From: Deefgea salmonis
GTDB taxonomy: Bacteria; Pseudomonadota; Gammaproteobacteria; Burkholderiales; Chitinibacteraceae
Assembly (NCBI RefSeq): GCF_020531905.1
Contig: NZ_JAJAWG010000004.1
Span: forward strand, 1 to 64,000
DNA length: 64,000 nucleotides
Direction: 5' to 3'
Part shown: positions 35,357-44,830 of the stretch, in pieces
How positions within the stretch are numbered: the stretch's first letter is position 1
How the letters are laid out: every line of letters begins with the position of its first letter
Translations under genes and position numbers: made by a program
The notes under the pieces: model-generated
Database searches by the model: none
What the model was told of the DNA's origin: nothing
The model's input: the letters and a program-made list of their open reading frames with translations, nothing else

Positions 35357-36955
35357 TTAACGCGTAAAACGCTGGGTAATTGGCATTCGCCAATCTTTAC
35401 CAAACGAGCGCTGAGTAATGCGTGGACCAACAGGCGCTTGGCGGCGTTTGTATTCGTTGATTTTGAGTAAACGCACCACCTTATTCACATCCGCCTCGGG
35501 ATAGCCTTTCGCAATAATGTCGGCGATGCTGAGGTTTTCTTCGACATACGCCGCTAAAATCGCATCAAGCACGGCGTATTCAGGCAAGCTGTCTTGGTCT
35601 TTTTGGTCGGGACGTAATTCAGCGGAAGGAGGGCGAGTAATAATGCGCTCAGGAATCACCACCCCTTGCGAATTACGCCACAGAGATAAGCGATACACCA
35701 GCGTTTTGGCGACGTCTTTTAATACCGCAAAGCCGCCGGCCATATCGCCATACAAGGTGGCATAGCCGGTGGTCATTTCTGATTTATTACCCGTGGTGAG
35801 TACCAGCTTGCCGCCCTTATTTGACATGGCCATCAAGAGCATACCCCTAATACGGCTTTGCAAGTTCTCTTCGGTGGCGTCCATTTCAGTGCCGGCAAAT
35901 TCGTCTTTTAATCCGGCCATCATGCTTTCATACATCGGCCAAATTTCGATTTCTGAATATTGGCAGCCAAGGATTTCAATCATTTCGCGTGAATCGTTCA
36001 CCGAAATATCGGCGGTATAGCGCGACGGCATCATCACCGCGTGGACTCGATCTGCGCCTAGTGCATCTACCGCAATTGCCAAAGTAAGCGCCGAATCAAT
36101 CCCACCCGAGAGACCAAGTAGCACACCGGGGAAGCGATTTTTGCCAATGTAATCTTGCACGCCCAGTACCAAAGCGCCGTAAATACTGGCTTCAATGGAC
36201 TCATCAAGCGCAATCGATGCGGTTTGGAGGTCGCCATCAATAAAATCGCAATAGCCGATTTGGCTGCGATACGCCGGCAATTGCAAAGCCAATTCGCCGG
36301 ATTTATTCAGCGCAAAGGAGTGGCCATCAAACACCAGCTCGTCTTGGCCACCAACCAAATTGCAATACACCAGCGCTAAATCATTTTCTTCCACGCGTTG
36401 CTGGGCAATTTCGCGGCGCGTGCTTTGTTTGGCTTGGTGAAAAGGGGACGCATTGAGCACCAATAACACCTCGGCGCCTTCATCTTTGGCGGCAGCGGCC
36501 GGCTCGGTATCCCACAAGTCTTCGCAAATGGCGATGCCGACTTGCACGCCATTTTGTTCAAAGACCAAAGGCACACAGCCTGGGGTGAAGTAACGCACTT
36601 CATCAAAAACGGCATTATTTGGTAAGAGTAATTTGTCGTAACGACCGAGGAAGTTGCCATCCCGAATGACGCACGCTGAGTTAAAAATTTCGTCCCCGCT
36701 CACCGATGGGTAGCCAAGTACCAAGGTAATGCCGTCAAGCTCATCAATGAAACGCGCAATTTTTTCGCGACATTGCTGTAAAAAAGCCGGACGCAGCAAT
36801 AAATCTTCCGGTGGATAGCCAGTGAGGGCCAGTTCTGGGGTGAGTAAAATATCAGCACCAGCCGCCGCAGCTTCGCGAGCCGCAGCAAAAATAAGCTCGG
36901 TGTTGCCATCAATATCACCAACAATAGGGTTGATTTGAGCAAGGGCGATTTTCAT
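35357..36955 (-). CDS. nadE: Glutamine-dependent NAD+ synthetase
   Basis: 532 residues. The N-terminal part (about 1-240) is a nitrilase-type glutaminase (MKIALAQINPIVGDIDGN; catalytic cysteine in IAICEDLW). The C-terminal part (about 260-532) is the ATP-dependent synthetase with the PP-loop GLSGGIDSALTLAI and the later LTTGNKSEMTTGYATLYGD. It amidates nicotinate adenine dinucleotide to NAD+ in the last step of synthesis. The 3' end abuts the IS66 right end, but the reading frame ends in a normal family C-terminus. Confidence 0.96.
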   Translation of the reverse strand: MKIALAQINPIVGDIDGNTELIFAAAREAAAAGADILLTPELALTGYPPEDLLLRPAFLQQCREKIARFIDELDGITLVLGYPSVSGDEIFNSACVIRDGNFLGRYDKLLLPNNAVFDEVRYFTPGCVPLVFEQNGVQVGIAICEDLWDTEPAAAAKDEGAEVLLVLNASPFHQAKQSTRREIAQQRVEENDLALVYCNLVGGQDELVFDGHSFALNKSGELALQLPAYRSQIGYCDFIDGDLQTASIALDESIEASIYGALVLGVQDYIGKNRFPGVLLGLSGGIDSALTLAIAVDALGADRVHAVMMPSRYTADISVNDSREMIEILGCQYSEIEIWPMYESMMAGLKDEFAGTEMDATEENLQSRIRGMLLMAMSNKGGKLVLTTGNKSEMTTGYATLYGDMAGGFAVLKDVAKTLVYRLSLWRNSQGVVIPERIITRPPSAELRPDQKDQDSLPEYAVLDAILAAYVEENLSIADIIAKGYPEADVNKVVRLLKINEYKRRQAPVGPRITQRSFGKDWRMPITQRFTR

Positions 36956-37270
36956 GAGCGATCGTGGGCGAGGTAAAAACGCTATTTTAGCGGGATGCTG
37001 GCCGGTGTGGGCGCAAATTGACGTGGTATTGCGGCGTATGGCGGGTATTTATTGCCATCGACAAAATTAGCCGTGCATTGGCCGTGATTGAATAGGCTTT
37101 AAATCGTCGTGCTGGCCTTATTCATTTATGCTTGGCAGATTGTTTTTTTTGTCAGTGATTACTTGCTATTTGATAAGCAAAACACTAAAAAAATGAAAGA
37201 AGAGAGTGACTTAGCGGATGCAGTCGGTGCAGCATGCAGTGCATTCTTCCTTTGTTTGAGCGAGCAAATT
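36956..37270. other. Leader region between nadE and a small gene
   Basis: About 315 bases. It holds the divergent promoter area of nadE. In-frame codons from 37109 (GTG) lead into the downstream protein but lack a ribosome site and encode an unlikely hydrophobic stretch. A run of eight T occurs near 37142-37149. No RNA gene is recognised. Confidence 0.4.
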
Positions 37271-37552
37271 ATGCCATTTGATGAAGTATTTCCAACGCAT
37301 TTTAATACCTTATCGCGCAATCCATTTCCACATGTGTTGATTGAACAAGCCTTATTGCAATTGGGTGGTGGCAGTGTTGAGGGGAGTAAATTTGCCAAGC
37401 AGGCGCTCACTGCAGCAGGATGGCGACACGCCAGTGTCGTATCGTATGGCAAATATCCCGAAGAAGCCGCCACGGCGTTTAATAAGGTGAGGCTGGTGCT
37501 GGTGGACGACCCCAATGCCGAACAACTGATGCAGCGCTTAGCTGCTGCTTAA
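37271..37552 (+). CDS. Uncharacterised 93-residue protein
   Basis: I do not recognise the family. From ATG 37271 the protein is MPFDEVFPTHFNTLS... with a soluble, compact look (VLIEQALLQLGGGSVEGS, AAGWRHASVVSYGKYPEEA, VRLVLVDDPNAEQLM). The start is uncertain: ATG 37193 or GTG 37109 would extend it, with no better ribosome site. It is convergent with the tetR gene and the stop codons overlap (shared TTAA). Codon pattern and amino-acid balance favour a real gene, but this needs homologues. Confidence 0.5.
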   Translation: MPFDEVFPTHFNTLSRNPFPHVLIEQALLQLGGGSVEGSKFAKQALTAAGWRHASVVSYGKYPEEAATAFNKVRLVLVDDPNAEQLMQRLAAA

Positions 37553-38166
37553 TTGGCTTTGCGGTAGGCGCGTAAAAAGACGGTGACGGCGCTAATCACG
37601 TGTTGCTCGATCTGAACCGAGCTCGGGTTGCGTACTGAGAGTTGCATTTGGCGAATAATGCCGGCATCACTGAGCGCCAATAATTGTTCCGCGGCTAATC
37701 TCGCGTCATCGATCTGCAGTATTTCATCTTGGTTCAGTTGCGCCAAATAATCGCTCAGTAGTTGCACCACCTGCGCTGGACCTGATGATTCGATCAGTTG
37801 TCCCAGCGCCGGAAACTGCATCACCTCTGCCAATACAATCCGAAATAATGCGGCTTGCTCTTCTTGCAATAGGCTACTGAGCCATTGCTTTGCAAAGCGC
37901 GCTAATACCGCTTCAATCGGTGCATCTCGTAATTGGGCCAGCGTTGGCAATTGCGTTTCGCCGGCGCATTCGCCCGCAATTAAGGCGACAAACAGCGCTT
38001 CTTTGCTGTCGAAATAATTATAAATCGTGCCTTTGGCAACGCCGGCCGCTTTGGCGATTTTTTCTACGCTGCTGTGGGCAAAACCCAATTCAATAAAAAC
38101 GCGCCGAGCGCCATCCAGAATTTGCTGGCGTTTGGCCGAGTTCATCTTGTCATTGTTGCTTGGCAT
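37549..38166 (-). CDS. TetR/AcrR-family repressor of the RND efflux operon
   Basis: 205 residues from ATG 38166 (an in-frame TTG at 38178 is possible). The N-terminal helix-turn-helix is canonical: ILDGARRVFIELGF, then VEKIAKAAGVAKGTIYNYFDSKEALF. The C-terminal ligand domain has TetR_C-type helices with Trp and Leu. It is divergent from an outer-membrane factor, periplasmic adaptor and RND pump. A 19-bp palindrome lies between the two starts, so repression of the efflux genes and of itself is expected. Confidence 0.92.
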   Translation of the reverse strand: MPSNNDKMNSAKRQQILDGARRVFIELGFAHSSVEKIAKAAGVAKGTIYNYFDSKEALFVALIAGECAGETQLPTLAQLRDAPIEAVLARFAKQWLSSLLQEEQAALFRIVLAEVMQFPALGQLIESSGPAQVVQLLSDYLAQLNQDEILQIDDARLAAEQLLALSDAGIIRQMQLSVRNPSSVQIEQHVISAVTVFLRAYRKAN

Positions 38167-38198
38167 ATCGATATCCAAAATAAATATTCATTGGTCAT

Positions 38199-38217
38199 TG
38201 ACCGAACCGTTCGGTCA
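38199..38217. promoter_or_regulatory. TetR-type operator palindrome
   Basis: TGACCGAAC and GTTCGGTCA are exact complements around one central C. It sits 33 bases before the tetR start and about 100 before the efflux operon start, the position of an AcrR-type operator. Confidence 0.75.
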
Positions 38218-38318
38218 GTTTAGCATTTCTTCGCCGTCTCTCCAGCGATTTAAACCGCCCATTCATGCATTTGTCGTTGAAATGCGCTTCACTCTGACTT
38301 TGGGGAATTGCGACCCGT

Positions 38319-39740
38319 ATGCGTCATCGATTAAATTGGCTATTACTTTGTTTGCTTGGCACCGTTGGTGGCTGTGCGGTGAGCTTGCCGCAGCCGCAAT
38401 TGGCGCAGCTAGTGCCAAAAGAAACGGTTTGGCAGACGCCATTGCCGATGGCAACACACCTCGCCGAGCAGCAAGTGTGGTGGCAATCTTGGCAAGATCC
38501 AGTGCTCAACACCTTACTGAATGCCGCGCAACAAGCCAATCCAACTTTGGAATTGGCCGAAGCGCGGATTCGGGAAGCGCGCGCTAAAGCCTATGCCACG
38601 AAAGCTTATTTATGGCCGACTGTGGGCGCAACTGCGAGTGGCTCGCGCAGTCAAAACACGATGATTGCGCCTGCACAGCCCATGAATGTTGGTAGCGTTG
38701 GACTCGATGCCAGCTGGGAGATCGATCTATGGGGCGGTGTGCGCACGGCAGAAAAAAACCTGCTGGCCAATTTGTCGGCCAAAACCATCGAATGGCAAGA
38801 TGCCCGAGCGACCGTGGCCGCCGAAGTCGCCAATGCCTATGTAGCATTACGCGCTTATCAAGCTTTGGCTGAGATTGTGGCGCAGGATTTAAAGTCGCGA
38901 AATCAGAGTTTGCAATTAACGCAGGAAAAAGAACAAGTCGGTCTTGCTAGCCCAGTGGACGTGGCTTTGCTCGATGCCAGTAGCGCCGATGCTTTGGCGC
39001 AATGGGTCGAAACGCAAGAAGGCATTGGCATGGCCCGACAAGCTTTAGTGGCTTTAACCGGCTGGTCGGCGCAACAAGTGAACGCGCAGCTTGAGCAAGG
39101 CGCAGCGCGCTTGCCGCAGCCGGTGGGTTTTGCGATTCATGCTGTGCCAGCGAATGTGATTACGCAACGCTACGACATTCGTGTTGCCGCAGAAAACGTC
39201 AATATGGCGGCGGCCGAAGTTGGGATTAGCAAAGTGGCGCAATTGCCCTCACTGAGCTTGCTCGGCGTGATTAGTTTGGGTCAGCAAGACGTTGGCAGTC
39301 TGTCGATTAATGGCAATGCGTGGTCGTTTGGCCCGACATTAAAACTGCCTATTTTTAACGCTGGCCGCTTAAAGTCGGAAGAAGCCGCCGCGGTGGCCCG
39401 CTACGATCAGGCGCTGGCCGCGTATCAGCAAAAGGTGCGGTTTGCGGTGCGTGAAGTTGAGCAAATTTTGCTGCAACTGAATGGCAATCAACGCCGCATT
39501 GCCGCCATGCAGCGATCGGTGGCGGGATATCAGCAGCAACAAGACGCCAGCAATGCGATGTGGCAAGCCGGTAGTGCCAGCTTATTGGATTTGGAAGTCT
39601 CACGGCGTTTTTTACTGGGCTCGCAAGTGAAGCAAATGGCGTTGCAGCGGGATCAATTGTCGTTATGGATTGGGCTGTACAAAGCCGTTGGCGGGCAATG
39701 GCCGGTGGACGGTATTGGCGATGAAGTTGCTGCTAAGTAG
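38319..39740 (+). CDS. Outer-membrane efflux lipoprotein (NodT/TolC-type)
   Basis: 473 residues. Signal peptide with lipobox (VGGC, lipidated cysteine at about residue 19) directs it to the outer membrane. Two repeated coiled-coil/beta units (TLELAEARIREARAKAYATKAYLWPTV and the later half with SLLGVISLG) match the NodT family. It is the exit duct of the tripartite pump formed with the next two genes. The MFP follows 58 bases later. Confidence 0.93.
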   Translation: MRHRLNWLLLCLLGTVGGCAVSLPQPQLAQLVPKETVWQTPLPMATHLAEQQVWWQSWQDPVLNTLLNAAQQANPTLELAEARIREARAKAYATKAYLWPTVGATASGSRSQNTMIAPAQPMNVGSVGLDASWEIDLWGGVRTAEKNLLANLSAKTIEWQDARATVAAEVANAYVALRAYQALAEIVAQDLKSRNQSLQLTQEKEQVGLASPVDVALLDASSADALAQWVETQEGIGMARQALVALTGWSAQQVNAQLEQGAARLPQPVGFAIHAVPANVITQRYDIRVAAENVNMAAAEVGISKVAQLPSLSLLGVISLGQQDVGSLSINGNAWSFGPTLKLPIFNAGRLKSEEAAAVARYDQALAAYQQKVRFAVREVEQILLQLNGNQRRIAAMQRSVAGYQQQQDASNAMWQAGSASLLDLEVSRRFLLGSQVKQMALQRDQLSLWIGLYKAVGGQWPVDGIGDEVAAK

Positions 39741-39798
39741 GGTATTGCTTGCAAGGTCAATCTAGATAATGAGTACGAACTTATACTGGAGTAGGGTA

Positions 39799-40923
39799 AT
39801 GAAGGATGTATTAAAGCGATTCCCAGTGCGACGTGGCATGGTATTGAGTATCAGCGTATTGGCCGTGCTCGCGGCGTTGACTTTGACCGCAGCAATGGTA
39901 CGTGCTGATTCATCCGCGCCAAAAACCGTGGGCAGTAAACCGGTATTGACGGTGCGGATGATTCAGCCCAAATCGATGGAGTGGGCGCAAACAATGACCG
40001 CCAATGGCAATATTTTGCCATGGCAAGAGTCATCCATCGGCACTGAAATGGGCGGCTTACGCTTAACTCAGCTCAATGCCGCCATTGGTGATCAAGTGAA
40101 AAAAGGCCAAGTACTGGCTCGATACAATGATGCAACGATTCAGGCCGAAGTCGCTCAAGCCAAAGCGGCGCTAGCGGAAACTGAGGCCGCTTTAGGCGAA
40201 GCCCAGCAAAATGCCAATCGGGTGCGGCAACTGGGCAATACCGGCGCCATGTCAGAGCAGCAAAAAACCGAAGCGTTTACTAAAGAAATGATGGCCAAGG
40301 CGCGAGTGCAATCGGCTAAAGCTCAATTGGCTAGTGCTCAGGTTCGCTTAGCGCAAACGCGCATTGTGGCGCCCGATGATGGCGTGATTTCAGCACGTAG
40401 CGCCAGCTTGGGGGCGGTCAGCCAGCCGGGGCAAGAGTTGTTTCGTTTAGTACGGCAAGGCCGCTTGGAATGGCAGGCCGAGGTGACGGCGGCTGAAAGC
40501 GCCAAAATACAGCCCGGACAAAGCGTGTCGTTGGGCTTGCCAACCGGCAAAACAGTAGTCGGAACGGTGAGAAATATTGCGCCAACAGTCGATCTAAAAA
40601 CCCGCAATGTGTTGGTGTTTGTTGATTTGAAACCCGACGGCGATCCTTTAGTTGCGGCCAAGCCCGGCATGTTTGCCAAAGGTCAGATCGCACTGGGTAA
40701 AAGTAAAGCATTGGCGCTGCCAGGCAGTGCCATTTTATTGCGTGATGGTTTTGCCAATGTGTTTGTGTTGCAAACCGACAATAAAGTGAAGCAAGTTCGG
40801 GTGAAGCTCGGTCGCCAAGCAAACGGGATGATGGAAGTCGAGGGGCTCGCGCCGACGACGGCGGTGGTGGCCAGCGGCGCCGGCTTTTTGGCCGATGGTG
40901 ACGTGGTGCGGGTGGTTAAATAA
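39799..40923 (+). CDS. Periplasmic adaptor (membrane fusion protein) of RND pump
   Basis: 374 residues from ATG 39799, behind GGAGTAGGG; an in-frame ATG at 39769 is less likely. One N-terminal membrane anchor (about 13-34), then lipoyl half-motifs (IGTEMGGLRLTQLNAAIGDQVKKGQVLA), an alpha-hairpin (about 110-175) rich in Ala and Gln, and the second lipoyl and beta-barrel parts (TRIVAPDDGVISARSASLG). It links the inner-membrane pump to the outer-membrane lipoprotein. Confidence 0.93.
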   Translation: MKDVLKRFPVRRGMVLSISVLAVLAALTLTAAMVRADSSAPKTVGSKPVLTVRMIQPKSMEWAQTMTANGNILPWQESSIGTEMGGLRLTQLNAAIGDQVKKGQVLARYNDATIQAEVAQAKAALAETEAALGEAQQNANRVRQLGNTGAMSEQQKTEAFTKEMMAKARVQSAKAQLASAQVRLAQTRIVAPDDGVISARSASLGAVSQPGQELFRLVRQGRLEWQAEVTAAESAKIQPGQSVSLGLPTGKTVVGTVRNIAPTVDLKTRNVLVFVDLKPDGDPLVAAKPGMFAKGQIALGKSKALALPGSAILLRDGFANVFVLQTDNKVKQVRVKLGRQANGMMEVEGLAPTTAVVASGAGFLADGDVVRVVK

Positions 40924-40957
40924 GCGGATGGTTTGCGCCTCAATCCATCGTCGTCAT

Positions 40958-40976
40958 CGCCAAGTCATCCTTGGCG
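40958..40976 (+). promoter_or_regulatory. Small hairpin between adaptor and pump genes
   Basis: CGCCAAG/CTTGGCG with a five-base loop, in a 164-base gap that also holds a palindromic repeat. It may tune expression of the pump relative to the adaptor. Confidence 0.35.
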
Positions 40977-41027
40977 TGATCTGAGCTTAGCCATTGGAAA
41001 GCCTCGCTTGTTACTTGAGTTTAACTT

Positions 41028-41076
41028 GGGTATTGGCTTCTATACTTTTATTTTATAGCTCTTCGTTGATATACCC
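41028..41076. repeat. Dispersed ~50-nt palindromic repeat, copy 3
   Basis: GGGTAT (41028) and ATACCC (41071), inner CTATA/TATAG. It ends 11 bases before the ATG of the RND pump and so overlaps its ribosome-binding region. Confidence 0.7.
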
Positions 41077-41087
41077 AGGGATACGCA

Positions 41088-44000
41088 ATGAATTTTTCTG
41101 CTTGGTCGATTAAAAATCCGATACCGGCCATTATGCTGTTTGTGCTGCTCTCTTTGGGGGGCTTATGGTCATTTAGCCAAATGAAGGTGCAAGACTTTCC
41201 CGATATCGAATTGCCGATGGTGACGGTAACTGCGGTACTGGAGGGCGCGGCACCCGCGCAGCTGGAAACTGAGGTGGCGCGAAAGTTAGAAAACTCAGTC
41301 TCAGCCTTGCAAGGCGTGAAGCACGTATACAGCAATATCAGCGATGGCGTGGTCGGCATGACCATCGAGTTTGAGCTGGAAAAGCCCATTAATGAAGCGG
41401 TTGACGATGTGCGAGACGCGGTTTCCAATGTGCGTAGTGATTTACCTGCCGATTTAAAAGATCCGATTATTGGTAAGGTTGAGTTTTCTGGCGTGCCGTT
41501 TCTGGTGTATACCGTTGCCGATCCGCAGCTCGATGAAGAGCAGCTATCTTGGTTGGTCGACAATAAAATTACCCGGGTGATTCGATCGATTCCTGGCGTG
41601 GGTAAAGTTGCGCGCGTTGGCGGGGTCACGCGGCAAGTGCAAATTGAGCTCGATCCAGCGCGCATGGCTGCGCTTGGCGTAAGTAGTAGCGATATTTCAC
41701 GGCAATTGGCGCGAACGCAAAAAGACGCTTCTGGTGGCCGCGCGGATTTAGGTGGCTCAGAGCAGGCTTTACGCACCATTGTCGCGGCCACGACGGCGGC
41801 CGAGTTGGCACAAACCGAGCTGACATTGCCGGACGGCCGCCGGATTCGGCTCGATCAAATCGCCAGCATTCACGACACCATTGCCGAGCGCCGTTCTATC
41901 GCCCAGCTTGATGGTCAGCCGGTGGTCGGCTTTGAAATCACCCGTGCCCGCGGCGCCAGTGAAACCGAAGTGGCCGCCGCAGTCAAAAAAGCCCTCGCGC
42001 AATTACAGCTTGAGCATCCGGCTTTGGTGCTCAAGCCTGCTTATGATATGGCAGCCCCCGTGCAGGACGAGTTTGATGGCTCGATGGGCTTGTTGTACGA
42101 AGGCGCTTTGCTGGCGGTGATTGTCGTATGGTTCTTTTTGCGCGATTGGCGCGCCACTTTAGTGTCGGCCGCAGCCTTGCCCTTATCGATTTTGCCGACG
42201 TTTATCGGCATGTATTTATTCGGCTTTACCCTCAATACCGTCACCTTATTGTCGCTGGCCTTGGTGGTGGGGATTTTGGTTGACGATGCGATTGTTGAAA
42301 TTGAAAACATTGTGCGCCATTTGCGGATGGGTAAATCGCCCTATCAAGCGGCGATGGAAGCGGCCGATGAAATTGGCTTAGCGGTGGTGGCGACCACCTT
42401 TGCTTTGGTGGCGGTGTTTTTACCGACCGCGTTTATGAGTGGCATTCCGGGGAAGTTCTTTAAACCCTTTGGCTGGACTGCTGCGCTAGCGGTGATGGCA
42501 TCCTTAGTGGTTGCGCGTTTATTAACGCCCATGATGGCAGCGTATTTACTTAAACCGATGCCGCATGCCGAGCAAGAAGGGCGTTTAAAGTTGGCGTATC
42601 TGCGCTGCGCGGCGTGGTGCTTGCGACATCGTAAAGTCACGGCGATTTGCTCGATTGTATTTTTTATTGCCTCTTTAGCTTTGGTGCCATTATTGCCAAC
42701 CGGTTTTGTTCCGCCGGATGATCGCTCGCAAACCTTGGTCAAAATCGAATTACCGCCCGGCGCAACGTTAAATGAAACCTATGCCGCCGCCGATCAAGCG
42801 CGAAAAATCTTAGCGCCATTGCCGTTTATTACCCGAATTTATACCGCAGTGGGCGATGGCAAGGCGGGGTCTGATCCCTTTGCGGGCGGCAGTAGCGGCG
42901 TGAATAAAGCCAGCTTAACCTTGACCTTGGTGGCCCGCGCCGAGCGGGCGAAAAAAACCGTGCTGGAGCAAGAATTACGCGAGGCATTACGGGTGATTCC
43001 GGGCGCGAGAGTCACGGTCGGCCTAGGGCAAAATGGTGAAAAGCTACAAATGATTATTAAGTCCGATGATCCTGAGGCTTTGGCCGTGGCCGCTAAAGCG
43101 GTGGAGCAAGACTTACGCACTTTAAGTGGCGTAGGTGCGGTTACATCGAGCGCCAGTTTGGTTCGACCTGAATTAATTATCCGCCCTGATATGAGTAAAG
43201 CGGCCGAGATGGGGGTGACTGCGCTGGCGATTGCCGACACGATTCGGGTGGCGACGGTCGGCGACTTTGATACCGCCTTGGCCAAGCTCAATCTACCTGA
43301 GCGACAAATACCGATTGTGGTGCGTTTACCCGATTCATTTCGCAGTGATCTTGAGCAAATCAAGCGTTTGCGTGTGCCGTCAACGCAGGGGAACGTGATG
43401 CTCGGGCAAGTGGCAACGATTGAGATTGGTAGCGGTCCGAGTGTGATTAGCCGCTACGATAGAGCGCGCAATGTGATTTTTGACGTTGAGCTCAATGGCC
43501 GAACTTTAGGCGAAGCCAGCGCTGAGGCCGATCAGTTGCCGAGCTTAAAAAACCTGCCGGCTGGGGTCACTCGAGCGGTGTTTGGTGACGCGGAAGAAAT
43601 GAAAAAACTGTTTGCCAGCTTTGGTTTGGCGATGCTCACAGGGGTGTTGTGTATTTATATGGTGCTGGTGCTGTTATTCCGTGATTTTATGCAGCCGGTG
43701 ACAATTTTAGCCGCGCTGCCTTTATCGATTGGTGGTGCATTTGTGGCGCTATTGCTGACCCACAGCTCGTTTTCAATGCCAACTTTAATTGGCCTGATTA
43801 TGTTGATGGGGGTCGCGACTAAAAATTCGATTTTATTGGTTGAATACGCCATTGTTGCCCGTCGAGAAGGGATGGCGCGCTTTGATGCCTTGATGGATGC
43901 GGGGCGTAAACGCGCGCGGCCGATTGTGATGACCACGATTGCGATGGGTGCAGGGATGTTGCCGATTGCGATGGGTTGGGGCGTCGATTCGAGTTTTCGT

Positions 44001-44138
44001 GCGCCGATGGCGATTGCCGTTATCGGCGGCTTAATTACCTCAACCTTTTTGAGTTTGCTGGTGATTCCGGTGGTGTTTACTTTTGTCGATGATTTTGTGC
44101 AATGGCTCAGCCGCAAGCGTAAAAAAGTGCAGCATTAA
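41088..44138 (+). CDS. RND-family multidrug efflux transporter (HAE-1-like)
   Basis: 1016 residues with twelve membrane helices and two large periplasmic loops. N-terminus NFSAWSIKNPIPAIMLFVLLS; proton-relay Asp pair in TM4 (LVVGILVDDAIVEIENIVRH); TM-region LPLSIGGAFVALLLTHSSFS near the end. It exports drugs, biocides or metabolites using the proton gradient, with the two preceding proteins. Substrates cannot be predicted. Controlled indirectly by the divergent TetR repressor. Confidence 0.94.
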   Translation: MNFSAWSIKNPIPAIMLFVLLSLGGLWSFSQMKVQDFPDIELPMVTVTAVLEGAAPAQLETEVARKLENSVSALQGVKHVYSNISDGVVGMTIEFELEKPINEAVDDVRDAVSNVRSDLPADLKDPIIGKVEFSGVPFLVYTVADPQLDEEQLSWLVDNKITRVIRSIPGVGKVARVGGVTRQVQIELDPARMAALGVSSSDISRQLARTQKDASGGRADLGGSEQALRTIVAATTAAELAQTELTLPDGRRIRLDQIASIHDTIAERRSIAQLDGQPVVGFEITRARGASETEVAAAVKKALAQLQLEHPALVLKPAYDMAAPVQDEFDGSMGLLYEGALLAVIVVWFFLRDWRATLVSAAALPLSILPTFIGMYLFGFTLNTVTLLSLALVVGILVDDAIVEIENIVRHLRMGKSPYQAAMEAADEIGLAVVATTFALVAVFLPTAFMSGIPGKFFKPFGWTAALAVMASLVVARLLTPMMAAYLLKPMPHAEQEGRLKLAYLRCAAWCLRHRKVTAICSIVFFIASLALVPLLPTGFVPPDDRSQTLVKIELPPGATLNETYAAADQARKILAPLPFITRIYTAVGDGKAGSDPFAGGSSGVNKASLTLTLVARAERAKKTVLEQELREALRVIPGARVTVGLGQNGEKLQMIIKSDDPEALAVAAKAVEQDLRTLSGVGAVTSSASLVRPELIIRPDMSKAAEMGVTALAIADTIRVATVGDFDTALAKLNLPERQIPIVVRLPDSFRSDLEQIKRLRVPSTQGNVMLGQVATIEIGSGPSVISRYDRARNVIFDVELNGRTLGEASAEADQLPSLKNLPAGVTRAVFGDAEEMKKLFASFGLAMLTGVLCIYMVLVLLFRDFMQPVTILAALPLSIGGAFVALLLTHSSFSMPTLIGLIMLMGVATKNSILLVEYAIVARREGMARFDALMDAGRKRARPIVMTTIAMGAGMLPIAMGWGVDSSFRAPMAIAVIGGLITSTFLSLLVIPVVFTFVDDFVQWLSRKRKKVQH

Positions 44139-44151
44139 ATCTCGATCACAT

Positions 44152-44180
44152 AAAAAAACGGCGCATTGCGCCGTTTTTTT
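44152..44180. terminator. Bidirectional terminator after the RND operon
   Basis: AAAAAAACGGCGC and its exact complement around ATT, giving a 13-bp stem. It stands 14 bases after the pump stop and 36 before the convergent DUF5610-like stop. Confidence 0.92.
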
Positions 44181-44215
44181 ATGTTGAGACCCTAGCAACG
44201 TAGTCTGAACACAAT

Positions 44216-44830
44216 TTAAGTTTGAGCTGGTTTAGCACCAAGGCCAACAGTTGCGCCACTCGGAATGCCTTCTTGTTGCCAGCGATCAAATTCAGCCATG
44301 ATGGTGTCGTGGGTTTGTTGGCTAATGTCCGGCAAGCTGCCACCTAATATGGCTTTGGCTTGGGTGAAGCCTAACTCAACCGCATCGCGAATTTTTTGCA
44401 ATTTGGCGGGGTCGTCGCCCATGGCAAATTTGGCAAAGCTTAAAATCCGCTCGGCGACTTTTTTAACACCAAATTCACCGTCTTCACCCAAATCCGCTTT
44501 GGCTTTATCAATCGTTGCTTGATCGACAGTCAGTGTTTGTTCGCCACGCGCCACTTTGGCTAAATTCAAACCTTGCCCCTCAATGAGTGGCCGAATCAAG
44601 CTCATTAACTCATCGACTTTACGATTGGATTCGTCCAGCATCGCAGCCAAGTTTTCGGGGAGTGCGCGCGGTTTGCTGTAGGTGAGTGATGCATTGCCAC
44701 TGGTATTTAGACTCACTGTTTCTTGTGAATTTTCTAGATTCGATTCATCGCGAGTGCTTTTGTTAGGCTGCGGCTGCAAACGCCCAGTTAGCGGCGGGAT
44801 GCTGCTCTGATTCGAGACGCTGATGGACAT
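44216..44830 (-). CDS. DUF5610-like protein of unknown function
   Basis: 204 residues from ATG 44830, with AAGGAG eight bases upstream. Residues 1-65 are polar, Ser/Asn-rich and probably disordered. Residues 66-190 are helical, with ENLAAMLDESNRKVDELMSLI, GEFGVKKVAERILSFAKFAMG and QTHDTIMAEFDRWQQEGIP, the pattern I associate with DUF5610 domains seen in polar-flagellated bacteria. No signal peptide, no membrane helix. Monocistronic, adjacent to a cyclic-di-GMP enzyme; a cell-surface or motility link is speculation. Confidence 0.68.
   Translation of the reverse strand: MSISVSNQSSIPPLTGRLQPQPNKSTRDESNLENSQETVSLNTSGNASLTYSKPRALPENLAAMLDESNRKVDELMSLIRPLIEGQGLNLAKVARGEQTLTVDQATIDKAKADLGEDGEFGVKKVAERILSFAKFAMGDDPAKLQKIRDAVELGFTQAKAILGGSLPDISQQTHDTIMAEFDRWQQEGIPSGATVGLGAKPAQT

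Noticed and set aside
39741-39795. A possible seventh palindromic repeat after the outer-membrane factor gene
   Set aside because: It begins GGGTATTGCTTG but lacks the closing ATACCC arm.
41048-41791. Long antisense frame (about 247 codons) opposite the start of the RND pump
   Set aside because: The plus strand encodes a full, well-conserved RND protein; the antisense translation is rich in Ser and Arg and resembles no family.
42839-43363. Antisense frame of about 174 codons within the RND gene
   Set aside because: Shadow of a GC-rich coding frame; composition is not protein-like.
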